DNA of 64,000 nucleotides from a bacterium (GCA_018222765.1 JAAEZT010000003.1:124001-188000); one strand, 5' to 3'; positions 41,261 to 51,765 are shown, counted from the stretch's first letter. Translations and numbers: made by a program. The notes: generated by a model from the letters alone, not told the origin.

Positions 41261-44026
41261 ATGAAGACCTTGTCCTCAACTCTCGTTTGCTTCGTTTCGC
41301 TCAGCCTCGCCACAATCGGTGTGGCCCAGGATAAGAAGAAGCCTAACGTCGCGCGCGCCAGCGAGCATCCCTACGCCGACTCGTCGAAAGGCCGCGAAAA
41401 CTACCAGCTCGCTTCCAATCCGGTCAACAGCGAGCGGCTTTACGATTTCTTCCAACGCCAAGCCGACTACTACATGGCGAACCCCGACAAGATCCCCGCG
41501 ATCATTCCAGCCTACCCTGGACTCGATGCCGGAGAGCACGGACACTGGGGAAAACACAATCAGAACAACCACAGCGACACCCGCTGGAACCAGGCCGAAA
41601 TGGGCGAAGTCATCACCCAGGTTTTCCGCCATCAAAAACTCGCCGTCCTCAAAGGCATCTGCGTTCGCCTGGGTAGCCAACGCGAACTCGCCACCTGCTT
41701 CGATCCCCAATCACTCAGCTATCGCGCGATCTGGGATGGCGGCTTTGTCAAATTCGACGGCTTCCGCTGGGGCACCTCCCGCAACGCCCAACTTCAAGGC
41801 ACTCCCTGGTGCATTATTTCCGAAGCAAAGATGCCCGAAGGCGGCGTCTACCTCGGCTACCATCGCTACGGAAAACGCGTCGTCTTCGACTACCGCATCA
41901 AAGATACGATCATCAGCGACGAAGCGTGGGCCAACTCCAGCGCCTTCTTCCGTCGACTCGATTTCAAGGGTAGCAACGCTCCCCTTTCCATCACCCTCCC
42001 CGTTGCCGACGGACTCCTCTCAGAGGTGATTTCCCGAACCAAAATCGATTCCGCGGTGATCGAAGGAAATCAACTCAAGATTCAGGGACCACACCCCGGC
42101 GCGTCACTCATCATTCGTATCCGTAAAGAAGGCTCCAAAATTCACGACGCCGAAGCTCTCAATCACCTCAAGGCCGAACGTAAGCCCGGGCGCCGTTGGC
42201 CGGAGGTCATCAAGTCACCCGGCACCCTCGGCAAGGAACGCAAAGGCTCCGCCTACCTCGTCGATACCCTCACCGTCCCCTACGACAATCCCTACAAGGT
42301 CGTGATGCAGATTAGCGGCATCGCCTTTCTCAAAAATGGCGACGCCCTCGTATGCACCCTCCTCGGTGATGTCTGGAAAGTGAACGGAATTAACAACGAT
42401 CTCAAAAATATCACCTGGCGACGCTTCGCCACCGGCTTCAACCAACCCGTCGGCATTCACATCGACGACGACGGCATCTTCATTCTCGACCGAGGACAGA
42501 TCTACCGCCTCCACGATCAAAACAACGATGGCGAGGTCGACTTCTACGAAAACTACGCCAACGACTTCGGCGGATACGACCGCAGCCACACCCACACCTT
42601 CGGCCTTCATCGCACCGCCGACGGCGCCTTCAACTTCACCCAGCGCGAAAGCATTCTCCGCACCGGCTACGACCGCAAGACCGTCCTGCAAGGCAGCGGA
42701 GTCCGCAACTGCATGGGCATCGGCGGAGCCAACGACTATTTCTGGGTCGCCCCGCAGGAGGGCACCTGGACGCCTGCCTCCGCAATCATCGAAGTCAATC
42801 GCGGCGAGTTCTACGGTCTCCCCAACAAAGACCAACGCTCCGGAACCATCGCCTCTCCGCTTTGCTTCATCCCACGCGGTATCGAAAACTCAACCGGCGG
42901 AATGGTCGAGGTCACCAGCGACAAATGGGGACCCTTCAAAGGCGACCACATCGGTATCAGCTACGGGTCCGGTCTCCACTACCTCATCCTCCGCGACGAT
43001 GAAGGTTCCCGACCGCAAGGCGCCGTCGTCCCGCTTGAAGGCGAATTCATTTCCGGATCCATGCGGGGTGCCTTCCACCCCAAAGACGGCCAACTCTACG
43101 TCGTCGGTCTCGACGGTTGGGGCGACTACTCGATTGAAGACGGCTGCTTCCATCGCGTCCGCTACATCGACAAACCTGTCTACAAACCTCGCGGATTTCA
43201 AGTTCACGAGAACGGCATCCGTATCGACTTTGCCACCAAACTCGATCCCGGCGAGACCACCAAGCTCGCCAACTACTTCGCACAATCGTGGAACTACGAA
43301 TACGCCAAACGCTACGGCTCACCCGAGTTCTCCGCCAAGAATCCCAAGTCCCTCGGACACGACCCCGTCAAGATCCGCTCGATCAAACTCCTCCGCAGCC
43401 AGGAATCCATCTTCGTGGAAATTCCCTCGCTCGAGCCCGTGATGCAACTCCACATCCGCATGCATCTCAAAGGTCAGGACGGACACAAATTCAAGACCGA
43501 CATTTTTGCCTCTCCGATGTATCCCAGCCCGCACTTCAAAGCCGAAGGACTGGCACCCAAACAAGAGGGCAAACCCACCGCCATCTCCTTGCGCATCGCC
43601 AAGCCCAAAACCTCCGATCAGAAAGTCAACTTCAGCGGCGAACCGACCGAGGGAGCAATTGCTCTCACGGTCGACGCCATCGGAGGTCTACAATACAAGC
43701 AAACGGAACTCACCGCCGAACCCGGCCAGGCCCTCGCGATCACGCTCCGTAACACCGACGTCATGCCGCACAATCTTGTCATTCTCAATCCCGGAAAAAT
43801 TCAGGAAGTCGGTGAAGCATCCTTTAAAATGCTCAACGATCCAAAGGCCGGAGAAAGGAGCTACGTCCCCGACCTCCCCTCCGTCATCACCCACATTCCT
43901 GTCATCGACCCAGGCACCGAATACACCCTCCACTTCCGCGCCCCCAAGCAACCCGGTGACTACCCCTACATCTGCACCTACCCCGGCCACTGGCAGGCCA
44001 TGCGTGGCATACTGAAGGTTAGGTAA
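41261..44026 (+). CDS. DUF6797-propeller-cupredoxin fusion protein, exported
   Basis: 921 residues with a signal peptide (LVCFVSLSLATIGVAQ). The N-terminal part (about 35-240, with YYMANPDKIPAIIPAYPGLD and HGHWGKHNQNNHSD) looks like DUF6797. The middle (about 330-640) resembles a six-bladed glucose-dehydrogenase-like propeller: VGIHIDDDGIFILDRGQIYR, FGLHRTADGAFNF, GEFYGLPNKDQ, and MRGAFHPKDGQLYVVGLDGW. The last 120 residues form a plastocyanin/azurin-type cupredoxin with a full type 1 copper set by position: His837 (DVMPHNLVI), Cys905, His910 and Met914 in YICTYPGHWQAMRG. In PVC relatives such propellers often carry a c-type heme domain; here none is seen and copper takes its place. Probably a periplasmic oxidoreductase passing electrons through copper; substrate unknown. 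Confidence 0.87.
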   Translation: MKTLSSTLVCFVSLSLATIGVAQDKKKPNVARASEHPYADSSKGRENYQLASNPVNSERLYDFFQRQADYYMANPDKIPAIIPAYPGLDAGEHGHWGKHNQNNHSDTRWNQAEMGEVITQVFRHQKLAVLKGICVRLGSQRELATCFDPQSLSYRAIWDGGFVKFDGFRWGTSRNAQLQGTPWCIISEAKMPEGGVYLGYHRYGKRVVFDYRIKDTIISDEAWANSSAFFRRLDFKGSNAPLSITLPVADGLLSEVISRTKIDSAVIEGNQLKIQGPHPGASLIIRIRKEGSKIHDAEALNHLKAERKPGRRWPEVIKSPGTLGKERKGSAYLVDTLTVPYDNPYKVVMQISGIAFLKNGDALVCTLLGDVWKVNGINNDLKNITWRRFATGFNQPVGIHIDDDGIFILDRGQIYRLHDQNNDGEVDFYENYANDFGGYDRSHTHTFGLHRTADGAFNFTQRESILRTGYDRKTVLQGSGVRNCMGIGGANDYFWVAPQEGTWTPASAIIEVNRGEFYGLPNKDQRSGTIASPLCFIPRGIENSTGGMVEVTSDKWGPFKGDHIGISYGSGLHYLILRDDEGSRPQGAVVPLEGEFISGSMRGAFHPKDGQLYVVGLDGWGDYSIEDGCFHRVRYIDKPVYKPRGFQVHENGIRIDFATKLDPGETTKLANYFAQSWNYEYAKRYGSPEFSAKNPKSLGHDPVKIRSIKLLRSQESIFVEIPSLEPVMQLHIRMHLKGQDGHKFKTDIFASPMYPSPHFKAEGLAPKQEGKPTAISLRIAKPKTSDQKVNFSGEPTEGAIALTVDAIGGLQYKQTELTAEPGQALAITLRNTDVMPHNLVILNPGKIQEVGEASFKMLNDPKAGERSYVPDLPSVITHIPVIDPGTEYTLHFRAPKQPGDYPYICTYPGHWQAMRGILKVR

Positions 44027-44165
44027 AGCACCTCATCCCTGCATGGGATAAGTCGCCCCTTTTTGGGATATCAATTCACCCGCTCTCCTTGCGATACTTA
44101 AAAGCCCGAAGAGCGAAAGGTTCTGTTTGAATGCTCGCGAGGTTTTGGGCAAGCTGCACTCCTCC

Positions 44166-46043
44166 ATGAAAACCAGCCTGCTTTTCCTGCTCCTCACGAT
44201 TTCTCCGTTAGCCGCCCAGCTCATGCCAACCTCCGCCGAGGTCTTCGGTAAAAAATTTCCCAGCCTCGATAACCGGGCCACCGCCGACTGGTGGAAACGC
44301 TCTCCCGATCCCAACGCAAAGGCGAATAAAAGAAACCGCCTCAAGATCAACCTCGAGGTTCCTCGTGAAGAGGTCATCGGCTTCGCCGTCTACACTCTCC
44401 AAAACAAAACCCTCAAACTGACCGCCCAGCTCTTCCCACTGAAGCCGGAAGAAACACAGGAAGTGCGTCTCGAAGTCAAAGACGGCGATGCCTGGAAAGA
44501 AATCGCCAAAGAAAATATCGTCTACCCCGGATGGTCCGCCCACTTCCGCATCAAGAATTGGGACGCCACCAAGGACACTCCCTACCGTCTCCGCCACGCG
44601 GAAAAAGCCACCTTCGAAGGACTCGTCCGCAAGGACCCCAAAGATCAGGACACCATCACCGTCGGCAACTTTTCCTGCAATTCCTCCCGCACCACCGGAC
44701 CACGTCCGGTCATTCTCAAAAACCTCATCAAACAGAATCCCGACGTTCTCTTCTTCGCCGGTGACCAAACTTACAACCACACCCAGCACACCTATGGCTG
44801 GCTCGAGTTCGGCCTGCAGTTCCGCGACATCATGCGCGACCGCCCCACCATCACCATCCCCGACGACCACGACGTCGGACAAGCCAACCTCTGGGGTGAA
44901 GAAGGCATTCTCGCCACCAATGCCGCTGGTCCCAGCGGTGGCTATTTCTACCCACCCGCATACGTCAACATGGTCCAACGTCAACAAACCTGGCACCTCC
45001 CCGACCCTGTCGATCCCGCCCCCATCAAGCGCGACATCGGCGTGTATTTCACCAACCTCACCTACGGTGGGATTTCCTTCGCCATCCTCGAGGACCGCAA
45101 ATTCAAAACAGGCCCCCAAGGCACCATTCCCAAAATGGGACCTCGTCCCGATCACATTAACGACCCCAAGTACGACCGCAAAGCTGTCGACGTCAAAGGA
45201 CTCAAGCTCCTCGGCGACCGCCAGCTCAAATTCCTCAACACCTGGTCACAAGATTGGACCGGCGCAGAGATGAAATGTGTTCTTTCCCAAACCGCTTTCT
45301 GCGGCGCCGTCCACATTCACGGTTCACCAAAAAACCGTCTCCTCGCTGATCTCGACTCCAACGCCTGGCCACAGACTCCACGCAACAATGCGCTTCGCGA
45401 AATCCGGCGCGGGTGGGCCACCCACCTTTGCGGCGACCAACACCTCGCCGTCTCCGTGCGACACGGAATTGATACCTTCGACGACGGCCCCTACGCCTTC
45501 ACCTCACCCGCTCTCATCAATACGATCTACGGTCGTTGGTGGCACCCCGAGGACGAGAAGGCCGGGCCAAATCCTGTCCCCAATTCCCCTCTCCCCTGGA
45601 CCGGAAACTACCTTGACGGCCTCGGCAACAAGCTCACCATGCTCGCCTACGCCAACCCGCCGAACCGTAACGACGAAAAACAACGCGCTGACGGATACGG
45701 TCTCGCCCGTTTCAAAAAGTCGACCCGTGAAGTCACCTTCGAATGCTACAAGCGCTTCACCGACGTCACCACCGACAAGGATTCACAATTCCCTGGTTGG
45801 CCCATCACCTTCAATGCCCGCAACAACGATGGCCGCAAGCCCACCGCTTACATTGACTACGAGGTCGACCTCAAGAACCCGGTAGTACAAGTCATCAACG
45901 ACACCACCAAAGAAATCCTCTACACCGCCCGCCTCCAGAAGCCCTCAGGCAAGCTTCCAATCTACTCCAGTGATCCTCACACCGTGAAGATCGGAAAGGA
46001 TAAGCCAAGTAAGGTTCATAAATCAGGAGTAAAGGGCGAATAG
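44166..46043 (+). CDS. Exported PhoD-type metallophosphatase
   Basis: 625 residues from the ATG at 44166, which starts a signal peptide (MKTSLLFLLLTISPLAAQ); an in-frame TTG at 44127 is less likely. An N-terminal beta domain is followed by the metallophosphatase core with NFSCNSSRT, FFAGDQTYNHTQ, TITIPDDHDVGQ, LSQTAFCGAV and HLCGDQHLAVS, the usual metal-ligand blocks of PhoD-like alkaline phosphatases. PhoD enzymes are calcium/iron phosphodiesterases or monoesterases acting outside the cytoplasm, often by Tat export, but this one has a Sec-type signal without twin arginines. It is 139 bases downstream of the cupredoxin fusion on the same strand. Confidence 0.88.
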   Translation: MKTSLLFLLLTISPLAAQLMPTSAEVFGKKFPSLDNRATADWWKRSPDPNAKANKRNRLKINLEVPREEVIGFAVYTLQNKTLKLTAQLFPLKPEETQEVRLEVKDGDAWKEIAKENIVYPGWSAHFRIKNWDATKDTPYRLRHAEKATFEGLVRKDPKDQDTITVGNFSCNSSRTTGPRPVILKNLIKQNPDVLFFAGDQTYNHTQHTYGWLEFGLQFRDIMRDRPTITIPDDHDVGQANLWGEEGILATNAAGPSGGYFYPPAYVNMVQRQQTWHLPDPVDPAPIKRDIGVYFTNLTYGGISFAILEDRKFKTGPQGTIPKMGPRPDHINDPKYDRKAVDVKGLKLLGDRQLKFLNTWSQDWTGAEMKCVLSQTAFCGAVHIHGSPKNRLLADLDSNAWPQTPRNNALREIRRGWATHLCGDQHLAVSVRHGIDTFDDGPYAFTSPALINTIYGRWWHPEDEKAGPNPVPNSPLPWTGNYLDGLGNKLTMLAYANPPNRNDEKQRADGYGLARFKKSTREVTFECYKRFTDVTTDKDSQFPGWPITFNARNNDGRKPTAYIDYEVDLKNPVVQVINDTTKEILYTARLQKPSGKLPIYSSDPHTVKIGKDKPSKVHKSGVKGE

Positions 46044-46083
46044 GGAAATACGAGCTAATCCGACTCCCCCATATTCAACAAGC

Positions 46084-46698
46084 TCACTCCTTATCCGGTT
46101 TGGGCTTGGCTGGCTTCTTAAGGTCACTTTCTTCCGTGAACACGAAACTGGATTCGATGAGCTCGAACCCGGGCAGAACATCTTTCTCCTCGTCGAGATA
46201 AAGCCACTCAACCACGGAAACCGTGATGCCATTGACGGAGCCACAAAAAATATCGACCCTCGTTTTGTTCCCGTAAACCTTCCCTTCAATCCGTTTCCCT
46301 TTCCCCTCGAGATTCCCATATTTCGTAAATTCCGTGATCTCGGGATTCCGCATCATGTCCTCATATTCTTCGGCATACAATTCAACGCCTTCGTCTAAAT
46401 CCGATTCGTAATGATCAAATGCCACCAAGACAAAGTTCGACCCGCTGGACTCAATTAAGAAGAAATTTTCCTTATCGAAATCAGGATCGTCCTCATCCAG
46501 ATTCCAATTCCCAGGATATTTTAATTCATAGAAATCCGTTTTGAGCGTCTGCGGATTCGCTACCTCTGCAGGACTCTCAACCCGGGAAATCTCTGCAAAA
46601 AAATTACGCCCGACCTCACTCGTCACGACTCCTCCAAAAAAGCCCAGAGCACCGCACACGATTCCCACAAGTATACAAACCCAAATAGGCACTTTCAT
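46084..46698 (-). CDS. Membrane-anchored protein, unknown
   Basis: 204 residues. One N-terminal membrane segment (VCILVGIVCGALGFFGGVV) is followed by an acidic soluble part. The run from TDFYELKYPGNWNLDEDDPD onward, with FVLVAFDHYESDLDEG and KVYGNKTRVDIFCGSV, resembles the PsbP/Mog1-type fold seen in many lipoproteins and anchored proteins, but this is only a pattern judgement. The C-terminus is Lys/Pro-rich. The gene lies 36 bases downstream of leuS on the same strand and could be transcribed with it. No function can be given. Confidence 0.7.
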   Translation of the reverse strand: MKVPIWVCILVGIVCGALGFFGGVVTSEVGRNFFAEISRVESPAEVANPQTLKTDFYELKYPGNWNLDEDDPDFDKENFFLIESSGSNFVLVAFDHYESDLDEGVELYAEEYEDMMRNPEITEFTKYGNLEGKGKRIEGKVYGNKTRVDIFCGSVNGITVSVVEWLYLDEEKDVLPGFELIESSFVFTEESDLKKPAKPKPDKE

Positions 46699-46734
46699 GG
46701 AACTTGTCTAATTGAAGGAGACGCCGCTGGTAAC

Positions 46735-49266
46735 CTAATTCGCCACAATGTTCACCAGCTTGCCGGGAATCACGATGACTTTACGGACCGTCTTCCCATC
46801 AGTATGAGCGGTGACATTGGAATCGGTGAGAGCCTGAGCTTCGAGGTCTTCTTTGCTGATTTCAGCCGGCACGGTGAGGCGGGCTCGGAGCTTGCCATTG
46901 ACCTGCACAATGATTTGGATTTCCGATTCCACGAGGAGTGACTCATCGAGGACGGGCCAGCTTTGTTCGCTAAGCAGCTCGCTTTCGCCAAGCGCCGAGT
47001 TGATCTCTTCAGAGAGATGCGGAGCGAAGGGGTTGAGTAATTTGAGGAAGGTCAGAAAGAGATCACGCGGAATCTCACCCGCTGCGGTATAGGCATTGGT
47101 GCACTCCATCATGGAAGAGATCGCGGTGTTGAAGCGAAGGGTCTCGATAGCCTCCTGCACCTTCTTAATCGTCTGGTGGGTGATCTTGGCGAGGTCGACA
47201 TTTTCGCCAGCCACGATCTTCCCGCCCAGCTCCCACTGGCTTTCCTGGTTCTCGACAAAGGCAAGACGCCAGACTTTGGCGAGGAAACGATGCACCCCTT
47301 CCACGCCCTTCATGGCCCAGGGTTTGTCCTGATCGAGGGGGCCCATAAACATTTCGTAGAGGCGCAGAGCATCGGCGCCGTAATTGGAAACGACGTCATC
47401 GGGGTTGACGACATTTCCGAGAGACTTGGACATTTTCTGTCCGTCCTCGCCCATGATGAGGCCGGGGGCAAAGTAGCGCTTAAAGGGTTCGCTGGTTTTA
47501 ACGTGGCCGAGGTCGTTGAGAACCTTGTGCCAGAAGCGGGAATAGAGAAGGTGCAGCACGGCGTGCTCTTTTCCGCCGACGTAGAAGTCGACAAAGCCAT
47601 CGCTGTTACCCCAGTAGTTTTCGGATTCTGGGCTCAGGAAATGCTCTTCGTTGTGGGGATCGCAATAACGCAGGTAGTACCAGCACGATCCGGCCCACTG
47701 GGGCATGGTGTTGGTCTCACGCTGTAGCTTGTCGCTGTAGTTGATCCAGTCAGTGCAATTGATGAGCGGACCACGAGGGTCTCCAGTAGGCTTGAAGTCT
47801 TCCATCTCCGGTTGGAGAACCGGTAGCTCGGACTCAGGCACCGCAGAATGCTGACCGCTTTCCTTATCCCAAAGAAGTGGGAAGGGCTCGCCCCAATAAC
47901 GCTGGCGCGAGAAGAGCCAGTCACGGAGTTTGAATTGGATCTTCTTTTCGCCTTTTCCATTCTCACCAAGCCAGTGAATAATCTTCTTCTTGGCGTCCTT
48001 GGTTTTGAGGCCGTCTAAGAATCCCGAATTGATCGCGGTTCCCGGATCGGTGTAGCCCTGCCAATCTTGGTCGCCAGTCGGCTGAACAACTTGGAGTATC
48101 GGAAGCTCAAATTTCCCGGCAAACTCAAAGTCCCGCTCGTCATGAGCCGGCACGGCCATGATTGCTCCGCTGCCGTAGCCCATCATGACATAGTCGGCGA
48201 TCCAGACGGGGATCTTCTCTCCGTTGACCGGATTGATCGCAAAGGCTCCGGTGTCGACCCCGGTCTTTTCCTTGTCGAGACCACGCTCCATGTCGGACTT
48301 GCTGGCGCAGGCTGCGACGTAGGAATCTACGGCTTCTTTTTGATCGGTGGACGTGATTTCCGCTACCAGCGGATGCTCGGGAGCAAGCACCATGTAGGTT
48401 GCGCCGAAGAGAGTATCGGGACGAGTAGTGAAGACAGTGACGTCATTGCCCTCGACATCGAAGACGACCTCGGCGCCTTCCGAGCGGCCGATCCAATTGC
48501 GCTGGAGGGCTTTGATCGACTCAGGCCAATCGAGTGGTTCGAGTTCGTCAATGAGACGTTGGGCATATTTGGTAATGCGAAGCATCCACTGTCGCAACGG
48601 ACGGCGCTCGACGGTCTCGCCTTTGTCTTTCCACTCCTGGACTTCTTCGTTGGCCAAGACGGTGCCCATGCTGGGCGACCAGTTCACGGGTGCTTCGTGG
48701 ATGAAGGCAAGACGGACATCATCGATCTGATCCTGGCTCCAGCCTTTCGCCTCGAGTTCGGATACGGGCTTGGCCTTCTGGTCTTCGTCGCAGAAATAGG
48801 AATTATAAAGCTGGAGGAAAATCCACTGGGTCCAGCGGACATACTTCGGGTCAGTGGTGTTCACTTCGCGATCCCAATCGTAGCCGAAGCCGAGTTCCTG
48901 AAGCTGACGGCGGAAGTTGTTGGTATTAGCCTCGGTAGTAATGCGAGGATGCTGGCCGGTCTTGATGGCGTATTGCTCGGCCGGGAGTCCAAAGGCATCC
49001 CAACCCATGGGGTGGAGAACGTTGAAGCCATTCATGCGCTTGTAGCGACCGACAATGTCAGTGGCGGTGTAGCCCTCGGGGTGCCCTACGTGCAGACCCT
49101 CACCCGAAGGATAAGGGAACATGTCCAGGATGTAGTATTTCGGCTTGGACGCATCGAAGCCTTCCTCGCCGGGACCGGGAGTGCGGAAGGTTTTGTTTTT
49201 AGCCCAATGGGACTGCCATTTGGATTCGAATTGGTCGAAAGGGTAGGGCTTGCGTTTGTCGGACAT
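46735..49266 (-). CDS. leuS: Leucyl-tRNA synthetase
   Basis: 843 residues from the ATG at 49266 ([18 protein letters not shown]), where family similarity starts; an in-frame upstream Met is unlikely. Class I motifs are clear: [12 protein letters not shown] (His59-His62) and KMSKSLGN at about residue 605. The editing domain (CP1) shows [19 protein letters not shown] and [27 protein letters not shown] and [13 protein letters not shown] are typical of bacterial enzymes. It charges leucine onto tRNA in the cytoplasm. The length is normal for the bacterial type (about 800-880). A leader of about 195 bases separates it from the terminator at 49462. Confidence 0.98.
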   Translation of the reverse strand: MSDKRKPYPFDQFESKWQSHWAKNKTFRTPGPGEEGFDASKPKYYILDMFPYPSGEGLHVGHPEGYTATDIVGRYKRMNGFNVLHPMGWDAFGLPAEQYAIKTGQHPRITTEANTNNFRRQLQELGFGYDWDREVNTTDPKYVRWTQWIFLQLYNSYFCDEDQKAKPVSELEAKGWSQDQIDDVRLAFIHEAPVNWSPSMGTVLANEEVQEWKDKGETVERRPLRQWMLRITKYAQRLIDELEPLDWPESIKALQRNWIGRSEGAEVVFDVEGNDVTVFTTRPDTLFGATYMVLAPEHPLVAEITSTDQKEAVDSYVAACASKSDMERGLDKEKTGVDTGAFAINPVNGEKIPVWIADYVMMGYGSGAIMAVPAHDERDFEFAGKFELPILQVVQPTGDQDWQGYTDPGTAINSGFLDGLKTKDAKKKIIHWLGENGKGEKKIQFKLRDWLFSRQRYWGEPFPLLWDKESGQHSAVPESELPVLQPEMEDFKPTGDPRGPLINCTDWINYSDKLQRETNTMPQWAGSCWYYLRYCDPHNEEHFLSPESENYWGNSDGFVDFYVGGKEHAVLHLLYSRFWHKVLNDLGHVKTSEPFKRYFAPGLIMGEDGQKMSKSLGNVVNPDDVVSNYGADALRLYEMFMGPLDQDKPWAMKGVEGVHRFLAKVWRLAFVENQESQWELGGKIVAGENVDLAKITHQTIKKVQEAIETLRFNTAISSMMECTNAYTAAGEIPRDLFLTFLKLLNPFAPHLSEEINSALGESELLSEQSWPVLDESLLVESEIQIIVQVNGKLRARLTVPAEISKEDLEAQALTDSNVTAHTDGKTVRKVIVIPGKLVNIVAN

Positions 49267-49461
49267 GATGTTGGGCGCGAGAGAAACCGCGAATGGTGGG
49301 AAAAACACGCAAAAAATACATCTGAAATGTCCCCATTTAAGTTAGATCTTGGAAGATCGGCTCAAGCGGCTGCCAATTTTTCCCTCCAAAGAGAAGCTGC
49401 CAGGGAAGCGACAAAGTATGTATCGCTTTTGTAAAATGATGCTCCGCCCCTGACACAGGGA

Positions 49462-49490
49462 AAACCGAAGGCTGTCAGGACCTTCGGTTT
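49462..49490 (-). terminator. Intrinsic terminator-like hairpin
   Basis: A perfect 10-bp stem: AAACCGAAGG (49462-49471) and CCTTCGGTTT (49481-49490) with a 9-base loop. On the minus strand the stem ends in TTTTCCC. It lies 26 bases past the stop of the Ser-rich lipoprotein gene and upstream of leuS, so it most likely ends the lipoprotein transcript. Confidence 0.7.
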
Positions 49491-49516
49491 GTTTAAGTGA
49501 GCTATTTGTGTCAGCC

Positions 49517-50428
49517 CTATTGGCCTCCCCGCCCACCAGACCGTCCCCCACTGCTACTGCGTCCTGCCGCGCTGCTACGAGAGGGCGAGGACGATGAGCT
49601 CCTGGAAATTCGTGAAGTTGACACGCTGGTGGGCACGGTTCGCATCGTGCGGCTACTTGATTGCCTCGCAACCTCGAGTCGGCTCGATGGCGGGGACTGA
49701 ATGCGTGGAGCCGGTGTGGACGGACGGGTGCTTGGACGAGTCTGGATCGATTGACGCGATGGCGGTGCGACCGGCATTTTATAGCTTGGCGTCGCCGATC
49801 CTCGCGACGAACTACTACGACCCGAGCTGGAGGAAGAACCTCTCGAACTTCCGGAATAATCTGAACTGGACGAGGCTCCACTTGGGCGACTGGAAGAGCA
49901 TGAGCTGGAAGTAGAACCCCGATACGAAGAACCATACGAGGACGAACGCCCGCTTGATTCATAATGCCCCCGATGGCTGCTCGACGAGCTTTTCCCGAGG
50001 AGACTGGATCCGAAGAGGCCCGTGGAACGACTGCGGTAGGAACTAGCATATGCGCGTGGCGTGCCGCCGCTCCCGTAATGCGATGAGTATGACGAACCGG
50101 AATGTTTGGGGAGATAAGTCGGGCAACTAAGGCGGCGCCCGGGCCGATAACCGTGCGGGTAAACCGGACTGCTGTAGCGATGAGGCTTCGAGGTGTAGTA
50201 ACAACGAGAATGGTGATTGTAGTATCGCCCGCAGGAATAATCATAATAGCTGCGGCGATAAGGATCGTAAGCCCAGCGGCTGTATTCCGTGCTCACGAAG
50301 CCGAGACTGACGGAATTATACGCCGAAGAAGAGCCGTAGGTGCTGTAGCTCCCGTAATAGCCATAGTCGGTGCACGAACTCAGGAACAAAATCCCAACAC
50401 CTGTGATCAGCGCAAAAATTGTTTTCAT
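49517..50428 (-). CDS. Ser/Tyr-rich low-complexity lipoprotein
   Basis: 303 residues. The N-terminus is a lipoprotein signal: MKTIFALITGVGILFLSSC, with Cys19 as the lipidated residue. The mature part is very biased. The first 100 or so residues are Tyr/Ser/Arg-rich (YRRSYYDYSCGRYYNHHSR) with several Cys. The rest is Ser-rich with Gly and Arg (SGSSRGSSSSSGRSSSSRGS). No domain is recognised. Other frames are also open here because of the composition, but only this one has a lipobox signal and a tidy stop before a terminator. It probably sits on the outer or inner membrane surface. Function unknown. Confidence 0.65.
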   Translation of the reverse strand: MKTIFALITGVGILFLSSCTDYGYYGSYSTYGSSSAYNSVSLGFVSTEYSRWAYDPYRRSYYDYSCGRYYNHHSRCYYTSKPHRYSSPVYPHGYRPGRRLSCPTYLPKHSGSSYSSHYGSGGTPRAYASSYRSRSTGLFGSSLLGKSSSSSHRGHYESSGRSSSYGSSYRGSTSSSCSSSRPSGASSSSDYSGSSRGSSSSSGRSSSSRGSATPSYKMPVAPPSRQSIQTRPSTRPSTPAPRIQSPPSSRLEVARQSSSRTMRTVPTSVSTSRISRSSSSSPSRSSAAGRSSSGGRSGGRGGQ

Positions 50429-50463
50429 AGCAAGAAGTAGGACACTCTGAATTCAGAAATAAT

Positions 50464-51711
50464 TCACTCTTTTTCGGATTTTTCCACCGCAGCATAGATC
50501 AGGGGCTTGAGCGTCTTCTCCATATTCCAATTATAAGGCATCGTTTGCTCCATCGTCACGACGACGAGTTCATGCTTCGGCGAAATCCAATAATGCGTGC
50601 TGGCAGCCCCTCCCCAGCCGTATTCACCGATCGCCGCATCCTTATCCCAGCGATCGTCGTGATCAAATCGAACGCAAAATCCCAACCCGAATCCGGTCCC
50701 GAAACGTTGTTCTTTGCCGAATGAGATCTGTGGAATCGAAAGCGGCAATTGATTGGTTCTCATCAAATTCACGGTGCTTTCCCGCAAATAACGCTTTCCC
50801 TGAAACTCGCCCCCATTGGCAATCATCTGAAGAAAACGACCATAATCGGTGATCGTCGAAATTAATCCGCTCCCACCTCCTTTAAACGCGGGGTCCTTGA
50901 GATATTTGCTCTCCGCCGCCGTCTCCAGAACTTTCAATCCCTTCAGTTCCAGTCGATAACTCGTCGCGAGACGATCTGCTTTATCTGCCGGAACCGAATA
51001 GGCCGTGTCCTTCATCCCAAGTGGCTTGATCAAGCGACGGTGGAGAAAATTCTCGAAGGGCTCGCCTGCCGCCCTCGTCACTACCGCCGCGAGCATATCA
51101 CTGCTCATTCCATAGAGCCACCGGCTTCCCGGCTCATCCAACAAGGGCATTCCTTTGAGAGCCTCCACGGTATTCATCAAAGGCACCTCGCGATCCATAA
51201 CGCCGGCCTTGCGGTATCTCAAATTGAGAACCTGCCCTCCCCGAGTCGGAGGAAATCCAGAGGTATGCCGCAAGAGATCCCGCACTGTTGTCTTCCGGCG
51301 AAGCGACGTTGTTTTCCGCAGGCTTTCCCACCGCTCCTGTCCTTTGAGTTCTTTCAAATACAAATCAATCGGATCATCGAGACTCAGCTTTCCTTCCTCA
51401 CAAAGCATCAGGGCTGCTGCCGAAGTCAACCCCTTCGTCATCGAATAAATCCGAAACAAAGTGTCCTTCTCCATCGGCTTTTCGGACTCAATGTCGCGTT
51501 GCCCGAAACTCTCCTGATAAACAATCTGTCCTTTTCGTATGACGAGGACCGATCCCCCTGCGAGCTTCCTCGTTGCAATCAAAGACTCCACAGCCGGACC
51601 GATCTTTGCCAAAGCCTTTTCAGACATCCCCACCTTGGCGGGATCACTCTTAGGCAGGGGCTCAACTGCAAAGACTCCCAGAGGAAAAAACCATAAAAAC
51701 TGCCATTTCAT
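50464..51711 (-). CDS. Exported serine hydrolase of the beta-lactamase (class C) fold
   Basis: 415 residues with a signal peptide (MKWQFLWFFPLGVFAVE). The SxxK motif is Ser90-Met-Thr-Lys93 (FRIYSMTKGLTSAAALM). A Tyr motif YGMS (200-203) and a third motif GWGGAASTHYW near the C-terminus complete the active site. LLRHTSGFPPTRGG is typical of EstB/CubicO-like esterases and peptidases, which are more likely than a true beta-lactamase. The substrate may be a small ester or peptide outside the cytoplasm. It lies 55 bases downstream of a possible small gene and 35 bases upstream of the Ser-rich lipoprotein gene on the same strand. Confidence 0.88.
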   Translation of the reverse strand: MKWQFLWFFPLGVFAVEPLPKSDPAKVGMSEKALAKIGPAVESLIATRKLAGGSVLVIRKGQIVYQESFGQRDIESEKPMEKDTLFRIYSMTKGLTSAAALMLCEEGKLSLDDPIDLYLKELKGQERWESLRKTTSLRRKTTVRDLLRHTSGFPPTRGGQVLNLRYRKAGVMDREVPLMNTVEALKGMPLLDEPGSRWLYGMSSDMLAAVVTRAAGEPFENFLHRRLIKPLGMKDTAYSVPADKADRLATSYRLELKGLKVLETAAESKYLKDPAFKGGGSGLISTITDYGRFLQMIANGGEFQGKRYLRESTVNLMRTNQLPLSIPQISFGKEQRFGTGFGLGFCVRFDHDDRWDKDAAIGEYGWGGAASTHYWISPKHELVVVTMEQTMPYNWNMEKTLKPLIYAAVEKSEKE

Positions 51712-51765
51712 CCCCCAGACCTAAAGAACTTTCCCCCCGCCCGCAAAGGGATTCCAAAATCCCAG

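Noticed and set aside
44036-44050. ATCCC/GGGAT hairpin after the cupredoxin fusion as a terminator
   Set aside because: A 5-bp stem with no adjacent T run is too weak, and the next gene is on the same strand.
48067-49434. A 455-codon open frame antisense to leuS
   Set aside because: leuS motifs on the other strand are continuous and complete; the antisense peptide shows no recognisable motif.
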